Assembly: GCF_904063065.1 (NCBI RefSeq) | Contig: NZ_CAJFCL010000006.1 | Location: 62,001 to 126,000, forward strand | Reading direction: 5' to 3' | Origin: Pseudomonas paraversuta | GTDB lineage: Bacteria > Pseudomonadota > Gammaproteobacteria > Pseudomonadales > Pseudomonadaceae | DNA length: 64,000 nucleotides | Part shown: positions 37,294-46,336 of the stretch, in pieces | Layout of the letters: each line of letters starts with the position of its first letter | How positions within the stretch are numbered: the stretch's first letter is position 1 | Notes under the pieces: model-generated | Seen by the model: the letters and a program-made list of their open reading frames with translations, nothing else | Databases searched by the model: none | Told to the model about the DNA's origin: nothing | Made by a program: the position numbers and the translations under genes

Positions 37294-37426
37294 CATCCAT
37301 GTACTCACGTTGCGCCGAACGGCTTTCTCATTGGAGGGCCGTTGTATCACTCAGGGCACAAGCTTGCTCAGGTTCTGTACTAAATCAGCCTGTTCAGCCA
37401 TTTCGCACAGAACCTGAGCGCCGTAT

Positions 37427-38578
37427 CTACTTCTTCAACCCGGCGATGCAGGGCGACACAAACAACTCGCCACGGTAGGCACCCTTCACGGTTCGCGTGC
37501 CAACGATCAACCACATCAGCACCAGCATCACCACCAGCACGCAGCCGGCAATATCAAAAAATGCCAGATGCAGAACGCTACCCAGACGCAAAGTGGCCAA
37601 TGAGTACACGCCCAGCGGGAAGGTAAAGCCCCACCAGCCAAGATTGAACGGGATACCCGCCCGGAAGTAGCGAACCGTGATCATCAAAGCCATCACAATC
37701 CACCACAAGCCCACGCCCCACAGGATCACGCCAGAGATAAGGCCCAGGCCCTCGACAATTTCACCGACCCGGCCCAGGCCATTGGCCGCGAAAATCGCCG
37801 GAGCATCGCTACCCAGCAGCAGCAAACCCAGGGCGCCAGTGCCGATCGGCCCCAAAGCCAGCCAGCTTGAAGCGGCCATGCTTTCGTGGGGCAATTTATG
37901 CAGTGCCATGCGCAAAATCAGAATAGTCAGAATGCTGAACGCCACCGGTACCGAGAACGCCCACAGTACATAGCTGGTAATCAACACATGAAACTGCGCG
38001 AGGGTGTCGCTCAAATGCGGTGCCAACAGCCCGCCGCTGGCCGCGGCTACCTCCGCCGCCACCACTGGCAGCAACCAGACCGCGGTCATTTGATCAATGC
38101 TGTGGTCCTGCCGGGTGAACATCAGGTACGGGATGATCACCCCGAAACCCAGGGCCATGACTACATCTATCCACCACAAAAACTCGGCCACCTGCACCAT
38201 GTCGCTGCCCCAACGCGGGACTCCAAACACCAGAAAACCATTGATGATGGTCGCCAGCCCCATGGGAATGGTGCCGAAAAACATCGACACGGTGGAGTGC
38301 CCGAAAATCCGCCGCGCTTCGTCGAAGTACAGCACCCAGCGCGCGCCATAGAGCACGCTGAACAGAATGAACAAACCGATATTGAACAGCCACAACCCTT
38401 CGGCAAAGACATGCATGCCGGGGATATGCACCGGCAACTGGGCCAACGCCAACGCCAGAACCCCCGTGCCCATGGTGGCTGCAAACCAGTTCGGGGTGAA
38501 CTGGCGAATCACTTCACGGGGGTGCTGCAACTGGCTGAATGGCCGAAATCCGGGCTGGGCTTTGTTTGGGCAAGTCAT
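37427..38578 (-). CDS. TehA/SLAC1-type (TDT family) anion transporter
   Basis: A 383-residue inner-membrane protein with about ten TM helices. NWFAATMGTGVLALALAQLP is the typical first helix of the tellurite-resistance/dicarboxylate transporter family; GWWGFTFPLGVYSLAT is a conserved later helix with the gating aromatic region. Start ATG 38578 has an excellent AAAGGAGG site. Members move C4-dicarboxylates, sulfite or small anions; the ligand is not clear from sequence. Divergent from the MxtR-like kinase. Confidence 0.87.
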   Translation of the reverse strand: MTCPNKAQPGFRPFSQLQHPREVIRQFTPNWFAATMGTGVLALALAQLPVHIPGMHVFAEGLWLFNIGLFILFSVLYGARWVLYFDEARRIFGHSTVSMFFGTIPMGLATIINGFLVFGVPRWGSDMVQVAEFLWWIDVVMALGFGVIIPYLMFTRQDHSIDQMTAVWLLPVVAAEVAAASGGLLAPHLSDTLAQFHVLITSYVLWAFSVPVAFSILTILILRMALHKLPHESMAASSWLALGPIGTGALGLLLLGSDAPAIFAANGLGRVGEIVEGLGLISGVILWGVGLWWIVMALMITVRYFRAGIPFNLGWWGFTFPLGVYSLATLRLGSVLHLAFFDIAGCVLVVMLVLMWLIVGTRTVKGAYRGELFVSPCIAGLKK

Positions 38579-38816
38579 GGGTTCCTCCTTTCCTCTCATG
38601 AGGTGAAATTAGAGTAGAACCAAATCGAATATCTATATAACGGGTAATTTCTCTAACACTTATCTATTTTTCAGATATTCGTCTCTGCATCCCGCTGCAA
38701 ACCCTGCGACCCTTGGCCGCGATCAGACCATGGTCGACACTGACGGCGCATAAACATCATGCGAGACTAGCCCGCCACAGCCGGATTGCTGTGGCCTTAC
38801 ACCTCCAGGAGTCACC

Positions 38817-41800
38817 ATGTCGCTGTCCAGCGGGCTCATTGCCGCCGTCGCCCTGGCCTATATGGCCATTATGTTTGCCATTGCCTTTTATGGTGACCGG
38901 CGCAGCACACCGCTGCCGCCGCGGGTCCGCGCGTGGGTGTATAGCTTGTCGCTGGCGGTGTACTGCACCAGCTGGACATTCTTCGGCGCCGTCGGCCAGG
39001 CCGCCGAGCAGCTTTGGGCCTTTTTGCCGATTTACCTGGGGCCGGTGCTGCTGCTGGTGTGCGCGCCCTGGGTCCTGCAAAAGATGGTGCTGATCAGCAA
39101 GCAGGAGAACATCACTTCGATTGCCGACTTTATTGCCGCGCGCTACGGGAAGTCCCAATCTCTGGCGATTGTGGTGGCACTGATCTGCCTGGTGGGCGTG
39201 CTGCCCTACATCGCCCTGCAGCTCAAAGGCATTGTGCTCGGCGTGAATCTGCTGATCGGTGCCGGAGCAGATGCCACGGGGACCCGCGCCCAGGACACGG
39301 CCCTGATTGTGACCCTGATTCTGGCGCTGTTCACTATTGTATTCGGCACGCGCAACCTCGATGCCACCGAACACCACCGCGGCATGGTGCTGGCAATTGC
39401 CTTCGAGTCGCTGGTCAAACTGTTCGCCTTTCTTGCCGTAGGTGCCTTTGTGACCTACGGCCTGTATGACGGTTTCGACGATCTTTTCAACCAGGCCATG
39501 CTTGCACCGCGCCTTGAGCAGTACTGGAAGGAAACCATCAACTGGCCGTCGATGGTGGTACAAACCGGCGTGGCAATGATGGCAATCATCTGCCTGCCCC
39601 GACAGTTTCACGTAACCGTGGTCGAGAATATCGAGCCGCAGGACCTGCAACTGGCCAAATGGGTGTTTCCGGCCTATTTGATTCTGGCCGGCCTGTTCGT
39701 GGTGCCGATTGCACTGGCCGGGCAAATGCTGCTGCCCAGCTCGGTGCTGCCGGATTCGTTCGTGATCAGCCTGCCACTGGCCCAGGCTCACCCGGCACTG
39801 GCATTGCTGGCATTTATTGGCGGCGCATCGGCGGCCACCGGCATGGTGATCGTCGCCAGTGTGGCACTGTCGACCATGGTCTCCAACGACATGCTGCTGC
39901 CCTGGCTGCTGCGCCACAAAAACGCCGAGCGCCCGTTCGAGGTGTTCCGCCACTGGATGCTTTCGGTACGCCGCGTAACGATTGTGGTGATCTTGCTGCT
40001 GGCGTATGTGAGTTACCGCCTGCTGGGCTCCACGGCGAGCCTGGCCACCATCGGCCAGATTGCCTTCGCCGCAGTCACCCAGCTGGCCCCTGCCATGCTC
40101 GGCGCCCTGTACTGGAAGCAAGCCAACCGCCGGGGCGTATTTGCCGGCCTCGCCACCGGTACCTTCATTTGGTTCTACACCCTGGTGCTGCCGCTGATCG
40201 CCCACAGTGCCGGCTGGCCTTTGAGCCTTTTCCCGGGTCTGACCTGGCTGCACAGCAACCCGCTGGGGCTGTCGATCACACCATTGACCCAAGGCGTGGT
40301 GTTGTCGCTGGCCGGTAACTTCACTCTGTTTGCCTGGGTTTCGGTGCTGTCGCGCACCCGGGTTTCGGAGCACTGGCAAGCCGGACGCTTTATCGGCCAG
40401 GAGCTGAGCAGTCACCCTAGCGGACGCTCCATGCTCGCGGTGCAGATCAACGACTTGCTGGCCCTCGCGGCGCGTTTTGTCGGCGAGGAACGTGCCCACC
40501 AGAGCTTCATCCGTTTCGCCTATCGCCAGGGCAAAGGCTTTAATCCGAACCAGAATGCCAACGGCGAATGGATCGCCCACACCGAGCGCCTGCTGGCCGG
40601 GGTACTCGGCGCCTCTTCTACCCGGGCGGTGGTCAAAGCGGCCATTGAAGGCCGGGAGATGCAGCTCGAAGACGTGGTACGCATTGCCGACGAAGCATCG
40701 GAAGTGCTGCAGTTCAACCGCGCATTACTGCAGGGCGCCATTGAAAACATCACCCAGGGGATTAGCGTGGTCGACCAGTCGCTCAAGCTGGTGGCCTGGA
40801 ATCGTCGCTATCTGGAATTGTTCAACTATCCGGACGGGCTGATCAGCGTAGGACGGCCGATTGCCGACATCATTCGCCACAATGCTGAACGCGGCCTGTG
40901 CGGCCCCGGTGAAGCCGAAGTGCATGTGGCCCGCCGCCTGCACTGGATGCGTCAAGGCCGGGCGCATACATCCGAACGTCTGTTCCCCAATGGCCGGGTG
41001 ATCGAACTGATTGGCAACCCCATGCCGGGCGGCGGCTTTGTCATGAGTTTCACCGACATTACGGCGTTCCGCGAAGCCGAGCAGGCGCTGACCGAGGCCA
41101 ACGAAGGTCTTGAGCAACGGGTGGCCGAGCGCACCCATGAGTTGTCGCAGCTTAATCAGGAGCTGACCGACGCCAAAGGCGTGGCCGAAGCGGCCAACCA
41201 GTCCAAGACCCGTTTTCTGGCAGCCGTCAGCCATGACCTGATGCAGCCCATGAATGCGGCACGCCTGTTCTCCTCCGCGCTGTCCCACCAGGATGAAGGG
41301 CTGAGTCAGGAAGCGCAAAAACTGGTGCAGCATCTGGACAGTTCCTTGCGTTCCGCCGAAGACCTGATCAGTGACCTGCTGGATATTTCGCGCCTGGAAA
41401 ACGGAAAAATAACTCCGGACATCAAGCCTTTTGCACTGAATGACCTGTTTGAGACCCTGGGCAATGAATTCACCGCCCAAGCGCAGGAACAAGGCCTGAG
41501 TTTCAGGGTTCGCAGCAGTCGTTTGCGCGTCAGTAGCGATATCAAGCTGCTGCGGCGCATCTTGCAGAACTTCCTGACCAATGCCTTCCGCTACGCCAAA
41601 GGTCCGGTGTTGCTGGGCGTACGCCGCCGCGGCGGAGAGCTGTGCCTTGAAGTGTGGGATCGCGGACCGGGTATTCCTGCCGACAAGCTGCAAGTCATTT
41701 TTGAAGAGTTCAAACGCCTGGACAGCCACCAGACCCGCGCCGAAAAAGGCCTGGGCCTGGGCCTGGCGATTGCCGACGGCTTGTGCCACGTGCTGGGGCA

Positions 41801-42287
41801 CAGTTTGCAAGTGCGTTCATGGCAGGGAAAAGGCAGCGTGTTCAGTGTCAGGGTGCCGCTGGCCAGGACCCAGGCTGCGCCACAGCCCGTGGCTGCGGAG
41901 CAAAATGGTCAGCCGGTCAATGGCGCCCAAGTGCTGTGCATCGATAACGAAGACAGCATTCTGATCGGCATGCAGAGCTTGCTGACACGCTGGGGCTGCC
42001 GGGTCTGGACCGCACGCAATCGCGACGAATGCGCGGCCCTGCTCAATGAGGGCGTACGTCCACAGCTGGTGCTGGTTGATTACCATCTGGATGACGGCGA
42101 AGTGGGAACCGACCTGATGCGCTGGCTGCGGGCCCAGTTGGGGGAGCCAGTGCCTGGAGTGGTGATCAGCGCTGATGGACGCCCGGAGATGATTGCCGAA
42201 GTGCATGCCGCAGGTCTGGAGTATCTGCCCAAGCCGGTAAAACCCGCAGTATTGCGGGCCCTGCTGAGTCGGCATGTGCCGCTGTGA
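38817..42287 (+). CDS. Transporter-like hybrid sensor histidine kinase (MxtR/CrbS type)
   Basis: 1156 residues. An N-terminal SSF (sodium:solute symporter-like) domain with about 12-13 TM helices (about 1-510) is followed by a STAC-like linker (about 535-625), a PAS domain (about 640-765) and a coiled coil (about 770-800). HisKA has His806 in SHDLMQPMNA, then come the HATPase (GLGLGLAIADGL) and a C-terminal receiver with Asp1088 (VLVDYHLDDG). This matches CrbS/MxtR, which with the regulator CrbR/ErdR controls acetate use; CbrA is shorter and lacks the receiver. The cognate regulator is not nearby. Start ATG 38817 with AGGAG upstream. Confidence 0.88.
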   Translation: MSLSSGLIAAVALAYMAIMFAIAFYGDRRSTPLPPRVRAWVYSLSLAVYCTSWTFFGAVGQAAEQLWAFLPIYLGPVLLLVCAPWVLQKMVLISKQENITSIADFIAARYGKSQSLAIVVALICLVGVLPYIALQLKGIVLGVNLLIGAGADATGTRAQDTALIVTLILALFTIVFGTRNLDATEHHRGMVLAIAFESLVKLFAFLAVGAFVTYGLYDGFDDLFNQAMLAPRLEQYWKETINWPSMVVQTGVAMMAIICLPRQFHVTVVENIEPQDLQLAKWVFPAYLILAGLFVVPIALAGQMLLPSSVLPDSFVISLPLAQAHPALALLAFIGGASAATGMVIVASVALSTMVSNDMLLPWLLRHKNAERPFEVFRHWMLSVRRVTIVVILLLAYVSYRLLGSTASLATIGQIAFAAVTQLAPAMLGALYWKQANRRGVFAGLATGTFIWFYTLVLPLIAHSAGWPLSLFPGLTWLHSNPLGLSITPLTQGVVLSLAGNFTLFAWVSVLSRTRVSEHWQAGRFIGQELSSHPSGRSMLAVQINDLLALAARFVGEERAHQSFIRFAYRQGKGFNPNQNANGEWIAHTERLLAGVLGASSTRAVVKAAIEGREMQLEDVVRIADEASEVLQFNRALLQGAIENITQGISVVDQSLKLVAWNRRYLELFNYPDGLISVGRPIADIIRHNAERGLCGPGEAEVHVARRLHWMRQGRAHTSERLFPNGRVIELIGNPMPGGGFVMSFTDITAFREAEQALTEANEGLEQRVAERTHELSQLNQELTDAKGVAEAANQSKTRFLAAVSHDLMQPMNAARLFSSALSHQDEGLSQEAQKLVQHLDSSLRSAEDLISDLLDISRLENGKITPDIKPFALNDLFETLGNEFTAQAQEQGLSFRVRSSRLRVSSDIKLLRRILQNFLTNAFRYAKGPVLLGVRRRGGELCLEVWDRGPGIPADKLQVIFEEFKRLDSHQTRAEKGLGLGLAIADGLCHVLGHSLQVRSWQGKGSVFSVRVPLARTQAAPQPVAAEQNGQPVNGAQVLCIDNEDSILIGMQSLLTRWGCRVWTARNRDECAALLNEGVRPQLVLVDYHLDDGEVGTDLMRWLRAQLGEPVPGVVISADGRPEMIAEVHAAGLEYLPKPVKPAVLRALLSRHVPL

Positions 42288-42303
42288 TCACGCCGTATTA
42301 AAT

Positions 42304-42370
42304 CTGTAGTCGCTGCCGAAAGGACCGAAGGGCCTTGGGTTTTGCAACGGGGCCTCGGCAGCGACTACAG
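42304..42370. repeat. Inverted repeat between the kinase gene and rmuC
   Basis: CTGTAGTCGCTGCCGA and TCGGCAGCGACTACAG are perfect 16-base arms around a 35-base centre. They differ in core from the GAGCGAGC REPs, indicating a second REP-like family, and may act as a bidirectional stop. Confidence 0.8.
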
Positions 42371-42386
42371 AGATACCATCCCCCGC

Positions 42387-43865
42387 TCACTCAGCCGGGT
42401 GCGCCACGCCATCCACATCGGTCATCGCCCGTTCCAGCAGGTCTGCCGGCAGGCTTTTACTGGCCCTTGCGCCCAGCAGTTTGAGCTGTTCGCTGCGACT
42501 GACGAGGTTGCCCCGACCTTCTGTCAGCTTGTTACGCGCGGCGGCATAGGCTTTATCCAGTTGCTGCAGTCGATTGCCGACCTCATCCAGATCCTGAATA
42601 AACAGCACGAATTTGTCATATAGCCAGCCTGCCCGCTCGGCAATTTCCCGCGCGTTCTGACTTTGCCGCTCCTGCTTCCACAGGCTGTCAATGACCCGCA
42701 AGGTCGCGAGCAAGGTGGTCGGGCTGACAATCACGATATTGCGATCGAATGCCTCCTGAAACAGATTGGGCTCGGCTTGCAACGCGGCGGAAAAGGCCGC
42801 TTCGATCGGTACAAACAGCAACACGAAGTCCAGACTGTGCAGCCCCTCGAGTCGCTTGTAGTCCTTACCGGCCAGCCCCTTCACATGATTGCGCAACGAC
42901 AGTACATGCTGTTTGAGTGCCGCCTGGCCGATGACCTCGTCATCTGCCCCTACATATTGCTGATACGCCGTGAGGCTGACCTTGGAGTCGACCACCACCT
43001 GCTTGTCACCCGGCAGCATGATCAGGACATCGGGCTGAAAACGCTCGCCGTCCGGTCCCTTGAGGCTGACCTGGGTCTGGTACTCGCGGCCTTTCTCAAG
43101 CCCGGCATGTTCAAGCACCCGTTCCAGAATCAGCTCCCCCCAGTTGCCCTGGGTTTTCTGACCTTTCAGGGCCCGGGTCAGGTTGGTGGCTTCATCACTC
43201 AGGCGCAGGTTGAGCTGCTGCAGACGCTCCAGCTCTTTACCCAAGGAAAATCGTTCCCGGGCTTCTTGCTGATAGCTTTCTTCGACCCGCTTTTCAAACG
43301 ACTGGATGCGCTCTTTGAGGGGGTCGAGCAACTGCCCCAGGCGTTCACTGCTGGTGTCGGCGAAACGCTGCTCGCGCTCATCGAAAATCTTGCCGGCCAG
43401 TTCCGCAAATTGAGCCCGCAACTCATCACGGGAGCCTTGCAGATCGTTCAATCGTTGTTGATGGCTGTCTTGCTGCTCCCGCAGTTCAGCGGCCAGGGCG
43501 GCCCCATGCGCGTCCAGACGCCTTAACTCGGTTTCTTTCTGGCTGCGCTCCAGGCTCCAGGCATGGGCTGCATCGCGGGTATTGTCACGCTCCAGCTGCA
43601 ACAACTCGACCTCTCGCCGCAATGCCGCGAGCTCTGCCTGCTTGGCCGCATTGGCCTGGCCCAGATCACTGATTTCATCGCGACTGGCATCCAGTTGGGC
43701 GCTCAGGCCTTCCTGGGCCAACTGCGCCGTACTCAGGCGCTCGCTGAACATCGCCAGCTCTGCATCAAGGCTACTGGCGCGACGCTGCACCTGCCATAAA
43801 ACTGCCAGCAGCGGCACACCTGCCAACGCCAGGCCCAGCAAAATGCTGCTCAAGTCCAGGGCCAT
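42387..43865 (-). CDS. rmuC: DNA recombination protein RmuC
   Basis: 492 residues, limiting inversions at short inverted repeats. An N-terminal membrane anchor (about 5-24) is followed by a long coiled coil (about 28-190) and the RmuC nuclease-fold domain (about 200-430) with GNWGELILERVLEHAGLEKG, PDVLIMLPGDKQVVVDSKVS and FVLLFVPIEAAFSAAL. The start ATG 43865 (MALDLSSILLGL) has GGAGGGGG upstream; an earlier in-frame start at 43904 lies before the ribosome site. Confidence 0.94.
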   Translation of the reverse strand: MALDLSSILLGLALAGVPLLAVLWQVQRRASSLDAELAMFSERLSTAQLAQEGLSAQLDASRDEISDLGQANAAKQAELAALRREVELLQLERDNTRDAAHAWSLERSQKETELRRLDAHGAALAAELREQQDSHQQRLNDLQGSRDELRAQFAELAGKIFDEREQRFADTSSERLGQLLDPLKERIQSFEKRVEESYQQEARERFSLGKELERLQQLNLRLSDEATNLTRALKGQKTQGNWGELILERVLEHAGLEKGREYQTQVSLKGPDGERFQPDVLIMLPGDKQVVVDSKVSLTAYQQYVGADDEVIGQAALKQHVLSLRNHVKGLAGKDYKRLEGLHSLDFVLLFVPIEAAFSAALQAEPNLFQEAFDRNIVIVSPTTLLATLRVIDSLWKQERQSQNAREIAERAGWLYDKFVLFIQDLDEVGNRLQQLDKAYAAARNKLTEGRGNLVSRSEQLKLLGARASKSLPADLLERAMTDVDGVAHPAE

Positions 43866-43924
43866 AGCCCCCTCCGCACGAGATAAAAGAGCAAGGTTAA
43901 CCAAGCAACAGGCCTGAAGACAGC

Positions 43925-44248
43925 TCAGTCTTCGGTTTTGCTCAGTTCCTGTTGTGCGGCGCGGTCACCGGCACGGGCTGCCTGGCGCAAGAGTTCATGA
44001 CCGATTCGTTGATCCCGGGCACTCCCGCAATCACGGCACATCAATTGCCCCAGACGACTCTGGGCCAGTACTACGCCTTGTCGCGCGGGTTGTTTCAGCA
44101 AATGCCCGGCAACGTGCTTGACGCTGGGGTTAGCGCCCAATCGAGGATTATCCAGTAACCAGATTGCCACCCGCAGAGAAAAGCGTTTTGGGGCTTCTGC
44201 TGGAGTAGCAGGACGGGTAACGGAGGAAGTAGCTGTGCGAAACTTCAT
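43925..44248 (-). CDS. Small protein with Sel1-like repeat
   Basis: 107 residues from ATG 44248 (MKFRTATSSVTRPATPAEAP). The second half (AQSRLGQLMCRDCGSARDQRIGHELLRQAARAGDRAAQQEL) fits the Sel1 repeat pattern of alternating small residues ending AA..G...AQ..L, so it is likely a helical protein-protein interaction module. No signal peptide. It precedes rmuC on the same strand with a 59-base gap. No function known. Confidence 0.62.
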   Translation of the reverse strand: MKFRTATSSVTRPATPAEAPKRFSLRVAIWLLDNPRLGANPSVKHVAGHLLKQPARQGVVLAQSRLGQLMCRDCGSARDQRIGHELLRQAARAGDRAAQQELSKTED

Positions 44249-45219
44249 ATGACACTGTAGGGCAGAACAGAAGGCGCGCAACTCTACTCCTTTTTTCGTT
44301 TGGGTAAAGTCGAAAAAGTACTACACCCGCGATCTAGAGCAAGCCCACGGGACAATCCACAGATCCTGTGGATAAGTCAGTGGACAACCTGCATTTAACC
44401 GCCGCAAACGCCCACCCTACGGGGCCTCAGGTCAAACTGACGATTTTTTCACCAATTAAAAAAAACGATGTTTTTCATTGACTTAAATTTGGCGAACAGG
44501 CTATGAGCGGGGTAAATCCAGCCCCTGCCGGCATTTTGTACGCAGCACCTTAAATGTGCACAAGTTCACACTCACCCCAGTAAACAGGACAAATGCAGGG
44601 CAGAACCTGTAGGCCTGCGCACTGGTAATGAGCAGCCTCCAACGCAGGTTCAAGCGGCCATTGCTTGCCGGACGGGGCTGGCGCACCGGTAAAAATGGGC
44701 TAAAAGCGCCCATCGGCAGCCGCGACAAGCCCATACCCAAGGGCTTTATGAGGTATTTTTCGCTAGCACACTTGCGTTTAATTTTTCAACCCGTTAGTAT
44801 CCGCAGCGTTAGTACCAAGCTGAAAGTCAATTCGGGCCGAACAAATCCCTCAAGCACTCTTCAATAAATTGAAGACACGCTGATAAAACGGGATCGACCC
44901 CCTCGATGGTTTCCAGGTAAATCTTGCGACGATACTGCCTTTGAAAAGCAAAGGGTATCGCGAAGCTCTTACTCTGACCGAACCAACCTGCAAATTGATC
45001 AGGATCTTCACCCGGAGCACGGAACCTTAGCTCCTGTTGTGATTGCCTGCCCTCCTAAGTACCTACCTGCCAGCCCAAGCGCCACATACTTAATGCGCTC
45101 CAACTGGCGGCTTTGTTCCAGTCAGGTTCTTCGTCCAGCCAAAGATGGCTCGACGTCACTGGAACGTTTTAACGTTGCACGGTTCTAATCCGTGTCATTT
45201 GTAGGAACACCTAATAACT
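44249..45219. other. Gene-poor, AT-richer gap of about 970 bases
   Basis: The longest stretch without an intact gene. It holds an A/T tract (AATTAAAAAAAACGATGTTT at about 44455-44474), unremarkable sequence to about 44825, then the decayed minus-strand reading frame at 44827-45162. Open frames on the plus strand (44628-44867) lack a ribosome site and family signature. Nothing else is seen. Confidence 0.5.
44827..45162 (-). pseudogene. Probable decayed gene of unknown family
   Basis: Read on the minus strand, one frame runs from about 45162 to a TGA at 44827 and is broken by a single TAG at 45057-45055. Both sides look protein-like: before it WLDEEPDWNKAASWSALSMW, after it EDPDQFAGWFGQSKSFAIPF. 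There is no good start or ribosome site. The Trp- and acid-rich composition and lower GC suggest a remnant of an acquired gene, possibly an immunity or other small cytosolic protein. I do not recognise it; chance is not excluded. Confidence 0.35.
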
Positions 45220-45444
45220 ATGTCTACTCAAATCCATACTCAGGATGCCATTCGCACCCTAACCAACGCCTTTGCTCCAATGAACTGCCTGATTATGGCC
45301 GCTCGCAAAGGATGCTTCAGCTTCACCCTGGTCAACGAACACGGCATCGCTCGTCACAGCGAACGCCTGTACCCCGATCAATATTCCAGCGCAGCACCTC
45401 TGCAAGCTGTGATCGAGCGTACTCGTCAGGCACTTATTGCCTGA
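45220..45444 (+). CDS. Small conserved-looking hypothetical protein (74 aa)
   Basis: Starts MSTQIHTQDAIRTLTNAFAP and ends VIERTRQALIA. The centre (LIMAARKGCFSFTLVNEHGI) suggests a small beta-hairpin followed by a C-terminal helix. A weak AGGAA lies about 13 bases upstream and a clear terminator follows 21 bases after the stop. That supports a stand-alone, expressed gene. I believe it belongs to a small Pseudomonas-specific family but cannot name it; function unknown. Confidence 0.7.
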   Translation: MSTQIHTQDAIRTLTNAFAPMNCLIMAARKGCFSFTLVNEHGIARHSERLYPDQYSSAAPLQAVIERTRQALIA

Positions 45445-45465
45445 TCTGATAAGCGGTAACCCAAC

Positions 45466-45494
45466 AAGCCCTGCCTGATCCGCAGGGCTTTTTG
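45466..45494 (+). terminator. Terminator after the 74-residue gene
   Basis: Stem AGCCCTGC/GCAGGGCT with a 7-base loop, followed by TTTTT. Confidence 0.88.
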
Positions 45495-45710
45495 TTGCTA
45501 AAAATTTAAGAAATATCCGGCATTGTTTAATTACTTGCGGATATATAGCTAACAACTCGAAGCTATAAATGTTTTAAAAACAGAACTTTAGAACAAAGAT
45601 ATGAGACTACACTTCAACTCAAGCGGCATAATCCGCTTCCGGCGATCCCTTACGACCCACTGCTGCCAAGCTCTTGGGACCGCCGGCCATTTTCAGGCGT
45701 CGAGGACGAT

Positions 45711-46190
45711 ATGGGTATCGCTGCCAGGGAGTTGAGCCTTTATGTAATTCGGCCAACGCTGATGTATCTGGGCCAGAACAACCCGGATGCAGAAGCATTG
45801 TTGCTGGGTATTGCAGCCAGCCAGTCAAGTTTGGGCTCAGCCCTGCATGATCGGCGCGGCCATGGCCTGTACTGCATTCGCGAACCCCGTCACGCCGCCT
45901 TGTGGGATCAGTACCTGGCGCAAGACCCCGAACTGGCGAGCCTGGTTCGCGGACTGGCCAGTCAGCATGCATTCTTGTGCAGCCCGCATTTGGAACTCAC
46001 GGTTAATTTACGTTACGCAACGGCCATAGCGTGGTTGCTGATAGAACAGCAGCAACTAACCATACCCGCTGCAGATGACCTGCTCGGTATGGCCAGAGTT
46101 TGGCGCCAAGCCTTTGAACCACAAGGACGTTTGCGTGATTTCACTCACGCATGGAACAACTTTGTTTCTCCTCTTGGCCATGTCGCCTGA
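45711..46190 (+). CDS. Hypothetical protein with phage-like motif (159 aa)
   Basis: 159 residues from ATG 45711, with GAGG six bases upstream. MYLGQNNPDAEALLLGIAASQSSLGSAL near the N-terminus recalls the LLLGTAAxES pattern of small virion-associated proteins seen in phages and tailocins (from memory, unverified). GLYCIREPRHAALWDQYLAQ follows, and a helical C-terminal half carries no catalytic signature. No signal peptide or TM segment. No other phage genes lie nearby, so it may be a domesticated single gene. Function unknown. Confidence 0.65.
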   Translation: MGIAARELSLYVIRPTLMYLGQNNPDAEALLLGIAASQSSLGSALHDRRGHGLYCIREPRHAALWDQYLAQDPELASLVRGLASQHAFLCSPHLELTVNLRYATAIAWLLIEQQQLTIPAADDLLGMARVWRQAFEPQGRLRDFTHAWNNFVSPLGHVA

Positions 46191-46336
46191 GATTTCACCC
46201 ACCTACAATAATATTTAAATGATCGGAAACCGGTCGGATTGTCCTACAAAACAACGCTAACTTCTGCGATTTAGCCTATAGCGCTTAAACAAAAATGTTG
46301 GTAGTTTTCGTCCGGTGATCAAAAGGAGTTCTAATA

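Noticed and set aside
38757..40580. 607-codon minus-strand frame opposite the MxtR/CrbS-like kinase
   Set aside because: Shadow of the transporter half of the kinase; His- and Gln-rich composition is typical of an antisense reading.
44501..44867. Short open frames (79-80 codons) on both strands
   Set aside because: No ribosome site or family-like composition; they overlap each other on opposite strands.
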